Assembly: GCF_023333585.1 (NCBI RefSeq)
Contig: NZ_JAIQZN010000004.1
Span: forward strand, 62,001 to 126,000
Origin: Argonema antarcticum A004/B2
GTDB lineage: Bacteria > Cyanobacteriota > Cyanobacteriia > Cyanobacteriales > Aerosakkonemataceae
Length of the DNA stretch: 64,000 nucleotides
Reading direction: 5' to 3'
Below, piece after piece: positions 25,967 to 35,691 of the stretch. The notes beneath the pieces were generated by a model. The model did not search any database and was not told the origin of the DNA. It worked only from the letters and a program-made list of their open reading frames with translations. A program made the position numbers and the translations under genes. Position 1 is the stretch's first letter; every line of letters starts with the position of its first letter.

Positions 25967-27877
25967 ATGCAAATTCCATTGATTGGCAAAAAAGTTGACC
26001 AGCGGACTTCCTGGATCGTAGGATTGATAGCTGCGACGCTTTTGACTGCCTCCGGTAGCACATACTTATACCTAAATCGGGCAACACCAAAACAGTCAGA
26101 CATTGCCGATCTGACCGTACCTGTTGAATCAAAAAACCTCACTCTCCGCATTACCGCCAGCGGTTCGGTAGTGCCAATTCAGACCGTTAACCTCAGTCCT
26201 AAAACAACTGGGCGTCTAGCCGAGTTGCGCGTAGAACAGGGAGACAAAGTAAAGCAAGGCCAAATTGTCGCTCGCATGGATGACGAGGATATCCAGGCTC
26301 AGATAGTGCAAGCTAAAGCTAAATTGGAGCAAGCCAAAGCTAACTTAGCCAAAGTACGTGCGGGAAATCGCCCGGAAGAGATTGCACAAACCAGAGCGCG
26401 TCTGAGCCAATCTGAAGCCCAACTAGCCGAGGCACGTGCGGGGAGTCGTCCCGAAGAGATTGCACAAGCCAGAGCGCGTCTAGCCCAAAGTGAAGCCCAA
26501 CTAGCAGCCGCCCGTGCGGGGAGTCGTCCCGAAGAGATTGCACAAGCGAGATCTCGTCTAGCCCAAAGTGAAGCCCAACTAGCAGCCGCCCGTGCGGGGA
26601 GTCGTCCCGAAGAGATTGCACAAGCGAGATCTCGTCTAGCCCAAGTCGAAGCCCAGCTGGCGTCGGTGCAAAGTGCTAATCCGCAACAAATTGCAGCAGC
26701 CAAAGCTCAAGTAGAATCAGCCCAAGCACGGGTGGACTTGGCGAGGGAACGGGTTAATCGCTATCAGAGTTTGCAAAAGCAGGGCGCAATTGCTCGCGAT
26801 CGCTTGGATGAAGTCCTAACAGACTTCCGCACGACTACAGCGTCGCTGGATGAAGCCGAACGTCGTTTGGCGCAAGTCCAGAATGGCACTTCTCCAGCGG
26901 AAATTAACCAGCGACAAGCAGCTGTGGCAGAAGCGCGGCAAGCATTACAGCTGATGCAGAATGGCACGCGCAGAGAGGAAATTACCCAGCGAGAAGCAGC
27001 TGTTAGAGAAGCGCGACAAGCATTACAGCTGATGCAGAATGGCACGCGCAGTGAGGAAATTACCCAGCGAGAAGCAGCTGTTAGAGAAGCGCAACAAGCA
27101 TTACAGCTGATGCAGAATGGTTCCCGCAGTGAGGAAATTGCCCAGCGAGAAGCGACTGTCAGAGAAGCCCAACAAGCCTTACAGCTGATGCAGAATGGCT
27201 CCCGCGTGGAGGATATCGCCCAAGCAGAAGCAAGCGTTAGAGAAGCTGTGGGTCGGTTGCAACAGGTTCAAGTCCAGCTGGAAGATACCATTATTCGAGC
27301 CCCCTTAGATGGTGTTGTAACGCAGAAATATGCCAATGTGGGCGCTTTCGTGACACCTACTACGTCGGGTTCAAATACCGCTTCGGCGACTTCCACTTCT
27401 ATTGTCGCGATCGCAAAAGGTTTGGAAGTTCTGGCGAAAGTCCCGGAAGTGGATATCGGACAAATTAAAAAGGAACAGCCTGTTGAAATTGTGGCAGACG
27501 CCTATTCAGATACGGTGTTTAAGGGTCGCGTGCGCCTGATTGCGCCGGAAGCTGTACTCGATCAAAACGTCACATCTTTCCAGGTCCGTGTCGCTCTTGA
27601 TACCGGACTTGACGAGTTGCGTTCTGGGATGAACGTGGATATGACGTTTTTGGGCAACGAGGTGAAAGGTGCCTTAATGGTGCCAACAGTGGCGATCGTC
27701 ACCGAAAAGGGACAGACTGGTGTGAAAGTACCGGGTGAGTCGAAAAAATGCGAGTTTCGCGCTGTGACGATCGGGCCGACGATCGAAGACCAAACTCAGG
27801 TTCTGGATGGATTAAAAGAAAGCGATCGCGTCTTTGTTGAGTTGCCCAAAGAATGCCAACCAAAACCGGAAAGCTAG
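25967..27877 (+). CDS. HlyD/MacA-type periplasmic adaptor with expanded coiled-coil hairpin
   Basis: A 636-residue membrane-fusion protein of a tripartite exporter. An N-terminal anchor (about 17-36) precedes a biotinyl-lipoyl half (SPKTTGRLAELRVEQGDKVK), a very long alpha-hairpin, the second lipoyl half (IIRAPLDGVVTQKYANVGAF), and a beta-barrel domain to the end. The hairpin is built from 26-residue units: four close copies of ARAGSRPEEIAQARSRLAQS-type plus a diverged fifth on the ascending arm, and five LQLMQNGTR.EEITQREAAV-type on the descending arm. The DNA of neighbouring units is nearly identical, so the expansion is recent. The FtsX-type permease and ATPase follow in the order of devBCA/macAB operons. 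Confidence 0.92.
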   Translation: MQIPLIGKKVDQRTSWIVGLIAATLLTASGSTYLYLNRATPKQSDIADLTVPVESKNLTLRITASGSVVPIQTVNLSPKTTGRLAELRVEQGDKVKQGQIVARMDDEDIQAQIVQAKAKLEQAKANLAKVRAGNRPEEIAQTRARLSQSEAQLAEARAGSRPEEIAQARARLAQSEAQLAAARAGSRPEEIAQARSRLAQSEAQLAAARAGSRPEEIAQARSRLAQVEAQLASVQSANPQQIAAAKAQVESAQARVDLARERVNRYQSLQKQGAIARDRLDEVLTDFRTTTASLDEAERRLAQVQNGTSPAEINQRQAAVAEARQALQLMQNGTRREEITQREAAVREARQALQLMQNGTRSEEITQREAAVREAQQALQLMQNGSRSEEIAQREATVREAQQALQLMQNGSRVEDIAQAEASVREAVGRLQQVQVQLEDTIIRAPLDGVVTQKYANVGAFVTPTTSGSNTASATSTSIVAIAKGLEVLAKVPEVDIGQIKKEQPVEIVADAYSDTVFKGRVRLIAPEAVLDQNVTSFQVRVALDTGLDELRSGMNVDMTFLGNEVKGALMVPTVAIVTEKGQTGVKVPGESKKCEFRAVTIGPTIEDQTQVLDGLKESDRVFVELPKECQPKPES

Positions 27878-27879
27878 AA

Positions 27880-28209
27880 AAGTCAAAAGTCAAAAGTCAA
27901 AAGTCAAAAAGGGGGGAGTGGGAGAGTGGGAGAGTGGGAGAGTGGGAGAGTGGGAGAGTGGGAGAGTGGGAGAGTGGGAGAGAGAATGACAACTGACAAC
28001 TGACAACTGACAACTGACAACTGACAACTGACAACTGACAACTGACAACTGACAACTGACCACTGACAACTGACCACTGACAACTGACAACTGACCACTG
28101 ACAACTGACAACTGACCACTGACCACTGACCACTGACCACTGACCACTGACCACTGACCACTGACAACTGACAACTGACAACTGACAACTGACCACTGAC
28201 CACTGACCA
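27880..28209. repeat. Composite tandem-repeat block inside the exporter operon
   Basis: Three arrays in series: (AAAGTCA)n, then about eight (GTGGGAGA) octamers, then about thirty TGACAAC/TGACCAC heptamers. The block separates the adaptor stop from the permease start and ends 15 bases before the permease ATG. A shorter block with the same three modules in the same order lies at 45354-45536. Long antisense frames here are artefacts of the repeat. Confidence 0.95.
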
Positions 28210-28224
28210 ATCCCAAATCGAAAG

Positions 28225-29439
28225 ATGGATATTTTAGAAAGCATTAAAATGGCTACCACAACATTGGTAGCTAACAAACTCCGTAGCAGCCTCACCATGT
28301 TGGGCATTATCATTGGCAATGCCTCAGTGATTGCAATGGTAGGAATTGGACAGGGTGCCCAGAAGTTGGCTTCCGAACAGTTTGAGTCTCTTGGCCCTAA
28401 CGTTTTGTTTATCATTCCAGGCAATCAGAATGCTCAAAGGAACCGGGATGTTCCAAAGACTCTGGTGCTAGAAGATTCAGAAGCGATCGTCCGTCAAGTA
28501 CCTTCCGTCGGCGGGGTGGCACCTCAAATCCAAACCCGACAATCTGTTACTTACAGCAACAAAAATACCAATACACAGATTATGGGTGTGACGCCAGAGT
28601 TTCTGCCAGTACGCAGCTTTAATGTTGCTAAAGGACGATTTTTTAGCAACCAAGATGTGAAGGGAAATACCCAGGTGGCTATTTTGGGGCCAGATGTAGT
28701 CAAAAAACTCTTTGGCAACAGCGACGCGATCGGCGAACGGGTAAGAATCAAAAATATTAGTTTTTTAGTTATCGGGGTGATGGAATCAAAAGGATCTTTC
28801 CTGGGAAGTAACCAGGATGATACTGTTTATATACCGCTGACAACAGCGGCTAACCGCATTATCGGGCGGACTTCTCCCTATGGTTTAGAAGTATCGTTTA
28901 TCTCGGTTTCAGCTAAAGATGCAAATAGCATTGGGGCGGCTCAATTTCAAATATCTAACCTGCTGCGTCTGCGTCACAAAATTACTACTGAGGATGATTT
29001 TACTGTCCGAACTCAGAAGGATGTTCTGACGATTGTCGGCACTATTAGTGGGGCGCTGACGTTGATGCTGGCTGCGATCGCAGGTATCTCGCTATTTGTG
29101 GGTGGTATTGGCGTTATGAATATTATGCTCGTCTCCGTTACCGAACGCACCCAGGAGATTGGATTGCGTAAGGCAATTGGCGCTACTCAGCAAGATATCC
29201 TCATTCAGTTTATGATTGAGGCAATCATTTTGTCGGCTGCTGGTGGCATACTCGGCACTTTTATTGGCGTCGGCGGTATCATGTTAGTGGGTGCCGTGAC
29301 TCCTTTGAAGGCAGGTATTTCGCCAGTTGCGATCGCTATTGCTGTGGGCGTTTCTGGTGGTATCGGTCTATTCTTTGGTGTTGTGCCAGCACGACGCGCT
29401 GCTCAACTCGATCCAATTGTCGCTTTGAGAAGCGCGTGA
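28225..29439 (+). CDS. FtsX/MacB-type ABC permease (DevC-like)
   Basis: A 404-residue membrane subunit of a MacAB/DevBCA-like exporter. One N-terminal transmembrane helix (SSLTMLGIIIGNASVIAMVG) is followed by a large periplasmic MacB_PCD domain (about 45-265) and three C-terminal helices of the FtsX core (ending VVPARRAAQLDPIVALRSA). This four-helix topology transmits ATP hydrolysis to the periplasm. The ATPase is encoded separately downstream. The ATG lies just after the tandem-repeat block and has only a weak purine-rich leader, so repeat length could affect translation or mRNA stability. Confidence 0.93.
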   Translation: MDILESIKMATTTLVANKLRSSLTMLGIIIGNASVIAMVGIGQGAQKLASEQFESLGPNVLFIIPGNQNAQRNRDVPKTLVLEDSEAIVRQVPSVGGVAPQIQTRQSVTYSNKNTNTQIMGVTPEFLPVRSFNVAKGRFFSNQDVKGNTQVAILGPDVVKKLFGNSDAIGERVRIKNISFLVIGVMESKGSFLGSNQDDTVYIPLTTAANRIIGRTSPYGLEVSFISVSAKDANSIGAAQFQISNLLRLRHKITTEDDFTVRTQKDVLTIVGTISGALTLMLAAIAGISLFVGGIGVMNIMLVSVTERTQEIGLRKAIGATQQDILIQFMIEAIILSAAGGILGTFIGVGGIMLVGAVTPLKAGISPVAIAIAVGVSGGIGLFFGVVPARRAAQLDPIVALRSA

Positions 29440-29551
29440 AGGGGAATTTAAAATTTAAGATGGCAAATTTCAAATCATTCAAATTTATTAAATTTGGAAT
29501 CTTAAATTTTCAATGGTCTTTTATTCCTAATTTGATTGTTAAACATTAAAA

Positions 29552-30313
29552 ATGCAAAACCAACTCAGCACGGCATCCGAAGCACTCAGCACTGAATTTA
29601 AACAAGTAATTATTCGCCTGGAAAACATTTCCAAAGTCTATGGCATGGGCGAAACTCTAGTTCATGCGATTCGGGATGCCAGTCTAACGGTGGAACAAGG
29701 CGAGTATTGCTCTATTATGGGGGCGTCTGGATCGGGTAAGTCTTCTGTTATGAATATTATCGGCTGTCTCGATCGGCCCACCAGCGGTCACTATTACCTC
29801 GATCGCGTGGATGTGTCGCAACTGGGAGACTCCGAGTTAGCCCGCATTCGCAATATCAAGTTGGGATTTGTGTTCCAACAATTTCACCTCTTGGCGCAGT
29901 TGAGTGCTGTGGAAAATGTCATGCTACCGATGGTGTATGCGGGTGTTAAACCTGGGGAAAGACGCGATCGCGCTGTGGAAGCACTCACAAAGGTAGGATT
30001 AGCCAACAGACTCAACAATAAGCCAAATCAACTTTCTGGGGGACAGCAGCAACGGGTAGCGATCGCGCGTGCGATCGTCAACCGCCCCGTCTTACTATTA
30101 GCAGATGAACCAACAGGTGCTTTGGATTCCAAAACAACCCAGGAAGTAATGGACATCTTTACAGAATTCAATGAAAGCGGTATTACTATTGTGATGGTGA
30201 CTCACGAACCCGATGTAGCGCGTCAAACTCGTCGCATCGTTTGGTTCCGCGATGGCGAGGTTTTGCACTCCCATTTGAAGCCAGAGGATATTAACCAACT
30301 TGCCGTATCTTGA
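29552..30313 (+). CDS. LolD/MacB-type ABC ATPase (DevA-like)
   Basis: A 253-residue ATPase partner of the FtsX-type permease. Motifs: Walker [11 protein letters not shown]-loop [20 protein letters not shown], signature [15 protein letters not shown], Walker [13 protein letters not shown], and the H-loop VTHE. With the preceding adaptor and permease it makes a complete inner-membrane exporter; a TolC-like outer-membrane channel would be needed and is not encoded here. In heterocyst formers the related DevBCA exports glycolipids, but this operon's cargo cannot be inferred. Confidence 0.94.
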   Translation: MQNQLSTASEALSTEFKQVIIRLENISKVYGMGETLVHAIRDASLTVEQGEYCSIMGASGSGKSSVMNIIGCLDRPTSGHYYLDRVDVSQLGDSELARIRNIKLGFVFQQFHLLAQLSAVENVMLPMVYAGVKPGERRDRAVEALTKVGLANRLNNKPNQLSGGQQQRVAIARAIVNRPVLLLADEPTGALDSKTTQEVMDIFTEFNESGITIVMVTHEPDVARQTRRIVWFRDGEVLHSHLKPEDINQLAVS

Positions 30314-30732
30314 ATATTTTGCATTGCACATTTCGTTACTTTTATAACAAAATAACAGCAATATATAGAAAATCGATTCAGTAATCAGAATTGTGGGTAG
30401 AGGATGCGATCGCTCAGAAGACCGTGACTTTTTTTTGCGATCGTATATTTTCGGATACCACTCGATCGGTGTTATAGCAACCGCTCTCGTCGGTTAGGGC
30501 AACTCCAACTCTTACTTCTTTTCCAAATCCCTTACGGAGTAACCTTTTCCCTCTCCCCTCTCTCCTCAACGCTCGCCCCTAGCCCCTAGCCCCTAGCTAT
30601 AATACAGCCGCAGTGCTAGAGCTTCACCGAACACCGATTCAGCAATCAAAAACCTAACCCCAAGGGGCAATGACCTAAAAGTCACGATAAAATGTTTAGA
30701 TGGCTACGCGATTTGTGCAGATTCACCGCTAA
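30314..30732. other. Intergenic region with dispersed repeats
   Basis: No gene seen in these 419 bases between convergent genes. It contains the TATAGC-ended repeat at 30473-30601 and, at 30630-30659, a 30-base sequence (AACACCGATTCAGCAATCAA and onwards) that recurs with one mismatch at 39328-39357. Confidence 0.7.
30473..30601 (-). mobile_element. TATAGC-ended dispersed element, copy 1
   Basis: 129 bases starting TATAGCAACCG and ending CCCCTAGCTATA. It shares with 36230-36361 (opposite orientation) the segment GGTTAGGGCAACTCCAACTC, a pyrimidine-rich middle, and a (CCCCTAG)n tract. The ends are short inverted repeats. There is no coding capacity. Confidence 0.75.
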
Positions 30733-31662
30733 TTATTCAGCCCCGGTTAAAGTCAACAGGCTCTCAAAAGTTTGGGAGAGGCGAGTCTGAAAACGCTGCC
30801 GATGCTTCAGCTTCAAAAACGGGCGGCATATTTCAAGGATAGTGCTACTGTTATCTATAACTTCAACGGTACGCAAAGTATCAAGTTGTAGTTCCTTTTC
30901 TACCATCAATTCGGAAATAGCAGTTGCACCTACACCATTCTCAACAACTGCTTTCACCATCTCCCCACTATTCAAAATTAAAATTATATTTAATTGGCTA
31001 AGAGCGATTCCCCAATTTTGCAATGCTTCTTCAAACCTTTGCTGGGTGCCAGAACCGGACTCTCGCATCACCCAATCTGTTGTGGTTAGTTCCGTTAAGG
31101 AAATCTCTACACGCTCAAACCAAGGGTGAGATTTGCCAACAACAATTACTAAGCGATCGCTGCCCACGATTTCTTGCTCTAAAGTACTCTTAAGCGATGG
31201 GCTAACTACGCCTTCTACCAAACCCAAATCGAACTGTCCCGTCGCCGTTCCTACACAAATATCTTCTGTATTGGCGAGAGTGCAGTTAACAGAAATTTTG
31301 GGATATCGCCGCTGAAACTCACCGAGTTTGTTGGGTAACCAGTAATTACCAATTGTCAGACTCGATCCCAATTTCAACTCACCACGTTGCAGATTGTTCA
31401 ATTCCCGCAACCCGCGTTCGGTGAGGGTAACTTGGTCGAGAATTTTCTGCGCTTCCACTTGCAGCAACTTGCCAGCCTCAGTAATCTCGATGTGCCGACC
31501 GATACGATGGAACAGCTTGATTCCATATTCTTCCTCTAAGTTTTGGATCGCCGCACTGACCGCGGGTTGGGTAATGTACAGCGTTTCTGCCGCACGGGTA
31601 AAGTGGAGGTGTTCTGCGACAGCAAGAAAAACGCGCAACTGGTCGAGGGTCATTCCCGCCAT
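30733..31662 (-). CDS. LysR-family transcriptional regulator
   Basis: 309 residues with an N-terminal winged helix-turn-helix (about 4-63; FTRAAETLYITQPAVSAAIQ) and a C-terminal periplasmic-binding-protein-like effector domain (about 92-300; GSSLTIGNYWLPNKLGEFQ, similar to the CysL-like group). LysR proteins usually regulate a divergent neighbour; here that is the APC permease gene 279 bases away, making it the likely target. ATG at 31662 is used; a second Met three codons later is possible. The effector is unknown. Confidence 0.9.
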   Translation of the reverse strand: MAGMTLDQLRVFLAVAEHLHFTRAAETLYITQPAVSAAIQNLEEEYGIKLFHRIGRHIEITEAGKLLQVEAQKILDQVTLTERGLRELNNLQRGELKLGSSLTIGNYWLPNKLGEFQRRYPKISVNCTLANTEDICVGTATGQFDLGLVEGVVSPSLKSTLEQEIVGSDRLVIVVGKSHPWFERVEISLTELTTTDWVMRESGSGTQQRFEEALQNWGIALSQLNIILILNSGEMVKAVVENGVGATAISELMVEKELQLDTLRTVEVIDNSSTILEICRPFLKLKHRQRFQTRLSQTFESLLTLTGAE

Positions 31663-31941
31663 TTGAGGTGTCCGTGAAACTTGGTGTAAAAATGTTAATC
31701 ACTTTAATTTATTAATATAACAAAAAAGAACATTTGATTCTATCGCTGAGGTTCCCTAAAGTAAAAACTAGCCTTTTGCACCGATTTGAAGTGAGGCAGT
31801 GCCTGCAAGTTCAATTCGAGCCGAAAAGCGATATGCAATACGCGATCGCTTAAAAGTGCAGGCTTTTTGGAGTCATTGTACCCGCCCCTTTGCGGAGTCG
31901 CTGTCCCCAAGCTTGGAAATCTGTAAGCGAGAAATTGCTGT

Positions 31942-33405
31942 ATGACCAGTGAAATACATCTAAATCAAAATCAGAGCGCTCACGGCTTAAAGCCAGAATG
32001 CCTGCCCTACAGGGAAGTCCTGGCGCAATCAATTGCCGTAATCGCACCCACGACAACACCAGCAGCGAATTTAGCCTTAATCTTTGCCGCTGCGGGAAAC
32101 GGCACCTGGCTGAGTTTCCTGATCGGCATGATTGGGCTAGTCTTTGTCAGCCTCAACATCAACCAATTCGCCCGCCGATCGGCTTCTCCAGGTTCCCTAT
32201 ATTCCTATATCGTTAAAGGTCTTGGCCCCACGGCTGGCGTCCTCTGCGGTTGGGCTTTGGTTCTGGCTTATTTGTTTACAGGGACGGCAACTCTGTGCGG
32301 TTTTGCCCACTTTGGCGCTATCTTGATAGGTCACATAGGCATCCATCCTTCCCCAATTACGATGTTAGCGATCGGCGCTGGCATAGCTTGGTATATGGCC
32401 TACAAAGACATCAGCCTATCAGCGACGATGATGCTGCTGCTAGAAGGAGTATCTGTTGGCTTAATCCTAATTTTGGCGCTAATTGTTTGGGCTCAAAAAG
32501 GCTTCGCGCTGGATATGGCTCAAATTACCCTGCATGGAGCCACCCCAGGCGGAGTAGCGATGGGACTTGTCCTGGTTGTCTTCGGCTTCTCTGGTTTTGA
32601 AAGTGCCACGTCCTTGGGTGATGAGGCGAAAGACCCGCTCAAAACTATCCCTAAATCAGTAATTCAAAGCACTCTCCTGGCAGGTCTATTCTTCATTATG
32701 ACCGCTTTTATTGTAGTGCTTGGTTTTAGCGGCCTTTCTGTTTCCCTTGCCGACACTGAAGAGCCTCTGACTGTTCTGGCGCAACAAGCGGGAGTAGGTT
32801 TATTAGGAGAGCTAATTAGTATCAGCGCATTGCTCTCGTTCTTCGCTTGCGTTCTCGGCAGTATCAATCCGGCAGCCAGGATATTCTTCATGATGGCGCG
32901 TCACGGTTTGTTTCACACTTCCGTCGGTGCAGCACATTCGTCAAACAGAACGCCCCACATTGCTGTCACTATGTCAGCGCTGATTATGTTTCTGGTGCCA
33001 GCTTCTCTGTGCTTATTTGGTGTCAAGCTGTTTGAGAGTATGGCCTACACGGGAACGATTTCTACCTACGGATTTTTGCTGGTATATATTTTGATTTCCA
33101 TTGCAGCGCCAGTTTATCTGTATCGACTGAAAAAACTACAGCCATTAGATATCGTCTTTTCGGTTTTGGGAGTTGCTTTTATGCTGATCCCCGTTCTGGG
33201 TACGCTAGGTATTCCCGGTAGCAATCTTTTCCCCGTTCCCGAATCTCCTTACAATGCGTTTCCTTTTCTGTTCTTGCTGTACTTAATTGCTGGTTGTGGA
33301 TGGTTTATCATCCAGAAGCGTCGTTCTCCCAAAATGATCGGGAGAATGAAGCGATCGATTGATGCAATTCACGTCAGATTCGACGAAACCGATCGCCTTT
33401 TGTAG
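31942..33405 (+). CDS. APC-superfamily amino-acid permease
   Basis: A 487-residue secondary transporter with about 12 hydrophobic segments. The first (SIAVIAPTTTPAANLALIFA) and the following helices show the APC fold's glycine/proline-broken TM1, and FGFSGFESATSLGDEAKDPLKTIP is the family's conserved TM6-loop signature. It lies divergent from a LysR regulator, suggesting substrate-dependent control. Probably imports or exchanges an amino acid; the substrate is not readable from the sequence. It is unrelated in detail to the permease-kinase fusion at 19051. Confidence 0.9.
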   Translation: MTSEIHLNQNQSAHGLKPECLPYREVLAQSIAVIAPTTTPAANLALIFAAAGNGTWLSFLIGMIGLVFVSLNINQFARRSASPGSLYSYIVKGLGPTAGVLCGWALVLAYLFTGTATLCGFAHFGAILIGHIGIHPSPITMLAIGAGIAWYMAYKDISLSATMMLLLEGVSVGLILILALIVWAQKGFALDMAQITLHGATPGGVAMGLVLVVFGFSGFESATSLGDEAKDPLKTIPKSVIQSTLLAGLFFIMTAFIVVLGFSGLSVSLADTEEPLTVLAQQAGVGLLGELISISALLSFFACVLGSINPAARIFFMMARHGLFHTSVGAAHSSNRTPHIAVTMSALIMFLVPASLCLFGVKLFESMAYTGTISTYGFLLVYILISIAAPVYLYRLKKLQPLDIVFSVLGVAFMLIPVLGTLGIPGSNLFPVPESPYNAFPFLFLLYLIAGCGWFIIQKRRSPKMIGRMKRSIDAIHVRFDETDRLL

Positions 33406-33456
33406 GACTAATGAGTAATGGCTAATAATCGAGCGTGAAAACAAGGATTTTTCAAA

Positions 33457-34152
33457 ATGAGCGAGTTATTAACTGCAATTCCCACAGGCTTAGCGGCCTT
33501 TACAGCCACCAACCTCGATGATATCGTTATCCTGCTGCTGTTTTTCTCCCAGGTAAATGCGGCGTTCCGTCATCGGCATATCGTTACCGGCCAGTATTTA
33601 GGTTTCGCGGCACTTGTCCTGGCTAGCCTTCCCGGTTTCTTTGGTGGTTTAATCCTACCAGACCGCTGGATTGGATTGCTTGGCTTGGTGCCAATTGCCA
33701 TAGGGTTGGGTCGCTTGCTTAATCCAGAAAGCGATTCTGAGGATGAAGTCAAGTCAGAAACAGAGCAGTCTGACTATTCTGGAATTGCCAGTTTTCTTTC
33801 TCCCCAAGCTTACGGTGTGGCAGCTGTTACGTTTGCCAATGGTGGTGACAATATTGGCATCTACGTGCCGTTGTTTGCCAACAGTAGCTTAACGAGTCTT
33901 CTGGTAATCTTAAGCGTATTCTTTCTGCTGGTAGGAGTTTGGTGCTACACTGCTTACAAATTAACCGAACTGCCTGCTGTAGCTGACATCCTGACTCGTT
34001 ACGGCAATACTCTTGTTCCTTTTGTTTTGATTGGTTTAGGCATTTTCATCGTGTTGGAAAATCACGCTTTGAATCCCCTAGCTTTAGTTGCTGCTAGTCT
34101 CTGTTTGATGGGGTTGGTTAAAAAGGGTGAGCGATCGCCTGAAAAAGCGTAA
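33457..34152 (+). CDS. CadD-family cadmium resistance transporter-like protein (first of two)
   Basis: 231 residues, six predicted transmembrane helices. The Pfam Cad signatures are ATNLDDIVILLLFFSQV near residue 20, GQYLGFAALVLASLPGFFGG, and NGGDNIGIYVPLF in the second half. CadD proteins confer modest cadmium resistance in firmicutes; cyanobacterial homologs are mostly untested. The next gene, 27 bases downstream, is a clear paralog, so the pair arose by tandem duplication and may work as a heterodimer. The cytoplasmic loop (about 90-108) is acidic. Confidence 0.88.
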   Translation: MSELLTAIPTGLAAFTATNLDDIVILLLFFSQVNAAFRHRHIVTGQYLGFAALVLASLPGFFGGLILPDRWIGLLGLVPIAIGLGRLLNPESDSEDEVKSETEQSDYSGIASFLSPQAYGVAAVTFANGGDNIGIYVPLFANSSLTSLLVILSVFFLLVGVWCYTAYKLTELPAVADILTRYGNTLVPFVLIGLGIFIVLENHALNPLALVAASLCLMGLVKKGERSPEKA

Positions 34153-34179
34153 AATTAAGTTGGCGATCGGCTCGACCTC

Positions 34180-34836
34180 ATGAATTGGCTTATAACGGCA
34201 ATTATTACAGGGATAACATCCTTTGCAGCGACAAACATTGATGATATTGTCATTTTGACGATCTTCTTCTCCCAGGTGGATGCTACCTTCCGCCGCAGGC
34301 ATATCGTTCTTGGTCAATATCTGGGTTTTACAGCGATCGTTATCGCCAGTCTGCCTGGTTTCTTTGGTGGCTTAATAGTGCCGAAAGCGTGGATTGGTAT
34401 ATTAGGGTTACTTCCCATTTTAATAGGGATCAGTCGCCTAGTGAATCGGGAAAATGATGAGGAAGTACAGGCAGTATCAAGTGAATTTAAGCACTCTAGA
34501 TCCAATACATCTATGGTGTCAAAACTAGCTAGTTTTCTTTCTCCCCAAACTTATAACGTGGCAGCAGTAACATTGGCTAATGGGGGAGACAACATCGGCA
34601 TTTATGTGCCGTTGTTTGGCAACAGCAACCTTGATAGTTTGGCAGTAATTTTGGGCGTATTCTTTTTACTCATCGGAGTTTGGTGCTACATCGCTTACCT
34701 GCTAACCCGCCAGCCTGTTGTAGCTCGCGTTTTAACTCGCTACGGTAAAGCGATCGTTCCCTTTGTATTGATTGGCTTGGGAATTTTTATTCTCATAGAA
34801 AGCGGTACTTATCGGCTGCTACCCCAGTTTCAATAG
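34180..34836 (+). CDS. CadD-family transporter-like protein (second of two)
   Basis: 218 residues, paralogous to the preceding gene along its length: ATNIDDIVILTIFFSQVDAT, GQYLGFTAIVIASLPGFFGG, NGGDNIGIYVPLFG. Differences concentrate in the central loop, which here is longer and more basic. Six transmembrane helices are predicted. It probably shares a transcript with the first copy. The metal or other substrate is unproven. Confidence 0.88.
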   Translation: MNWLITAIITGITSFAATNIDDIVILTIFFSQVDATFRRRHIVLGQYLGFTAIVIASLPGFFGGLIVPKAWIGILGLLPILIGISRLVNRENDEEVQAVSSEFKHSRSNTSMVSKLASFLSPQTYNVAAVTLANGGDNIGIYVPLFGNSNLDSLAVILGVFFLLIGVWCYIAYLLTRQPVVARVLTRYGKAIVPFVLIGLGIFILIESGTYRLLPQFQ

Positions 34837-34976
34837 CTACATAATTTATCGGAATGAAAAAGATAAAAGCAACAAATTAAATTTTTAGTGCTGCTCCCGA
34901 CTTGACAAATTTACACTTAAGAATTAAATTTAAATTATCAAGTTAATTCCTGCAAAATTCGAGAAAGACAAAAGTT

Positions 34977-35648
34977 ATGAAAATCATCAAATATCTAGTG
35001 ATGGTGTTGATATTGACGGCAAATTTACTGTTTGTACAACCTTCATGGGCAGATGCAAAAAAGCCATCATTTGCAAAAAATCCTGAATACATAGAGGTGA
35101 CTAAAAATCTAGATGTTCTCTTGAAAGCGAAAGAGGGACAAACTCAATTAGAGAATTATACACCGGAGGAGATTCAGAAAAAAATCGATGAATTAGAGTT
35201 TCAAAAATATACTCTTGAATCAGGAATAAACTGGAGTCAGTGCCGGAACGAGACAGGCAAGACAGTGGCTGTATACGGCCCGAAACAAAAAAAATCCAGC
35301 GAACAATACGAAAATGCACTTTACTTTTTAGCTGACGGTCAGACAACTGAAGAGAAATGGGATTGCGAAGGATTTTACGTACCTAATGACGCAGTACTAA
35401 CAGACTTAACTGTTGAAGGACAGGATGGACAACAATTGAGGGGCGCTGTTGCTGTCAAGATACCTGATGGAACGAATTTAGTTCTCAAGAAAAATCCCGA
35501 CACAGGCATAGTTGAATTCAACGTTCCTTCTAGTAAAATATTGAAAGCAGGCGATGCCAACTGGTTTATACCGAATGTATCGCAAGCATTCATAGATACA
35601 CGAGTCCCAAATGCACTTCCCAGTCAGAACGAGGATATCGAGGATTAA
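34977..35648 (+). CDS. Secreted hypothetical protein
   Basis: 223 residues with a clear signal peptide (MKIIKYLVMVLILTANLLFV, cleavage near WADA-KKP). The mature part begins with a Lys/Glu-rich helical segment (about 30-80), then a beta-rich region with two cysteines (in SQCRNETG and KWDCEGFYVP) that could form a disulfide. I do not recognise the family. No operon partner is obvious: the CadD pair ends 140 bases before it. Confidence 0.7.
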   Translation: MKIIKYLVMVLILTANLLFVQPSWADAKKPSFAKNPEYIEVTKNLDVLLKAKEGQTQLENYTPEEIQKKIDELEFQKYTLESGINWSQCRNETGKTVAVYGPKQKKSSEQYENALYFLADGQTTEEKWDCEGFYVPNDAVLTDLTVEGQDGQQLRGAVAVKIPDGTNLVLKKNPDTGIVEFNVPSSKILKAGDANWFIPNVSQAFIDTRVPNALPSQNEDIED

Positions 35649-35691
35649 AGTTCCCGCATTTGTCCTACTGTGAAGGCATATTTGTGATTAC

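Noticed and set aside
26299-26703. Antisense frames over the adaptor repeats
   Set aside because: The periodic DNA keeps several frames open; the sense frame matches the HlyD family and the operon order.
27890-28424. Long antisense frames reading VVSGQWSVVSCQLS repeats
   Set aside because: They result from translating heptamer repeats, which stay open in several frames; no gene is supported.
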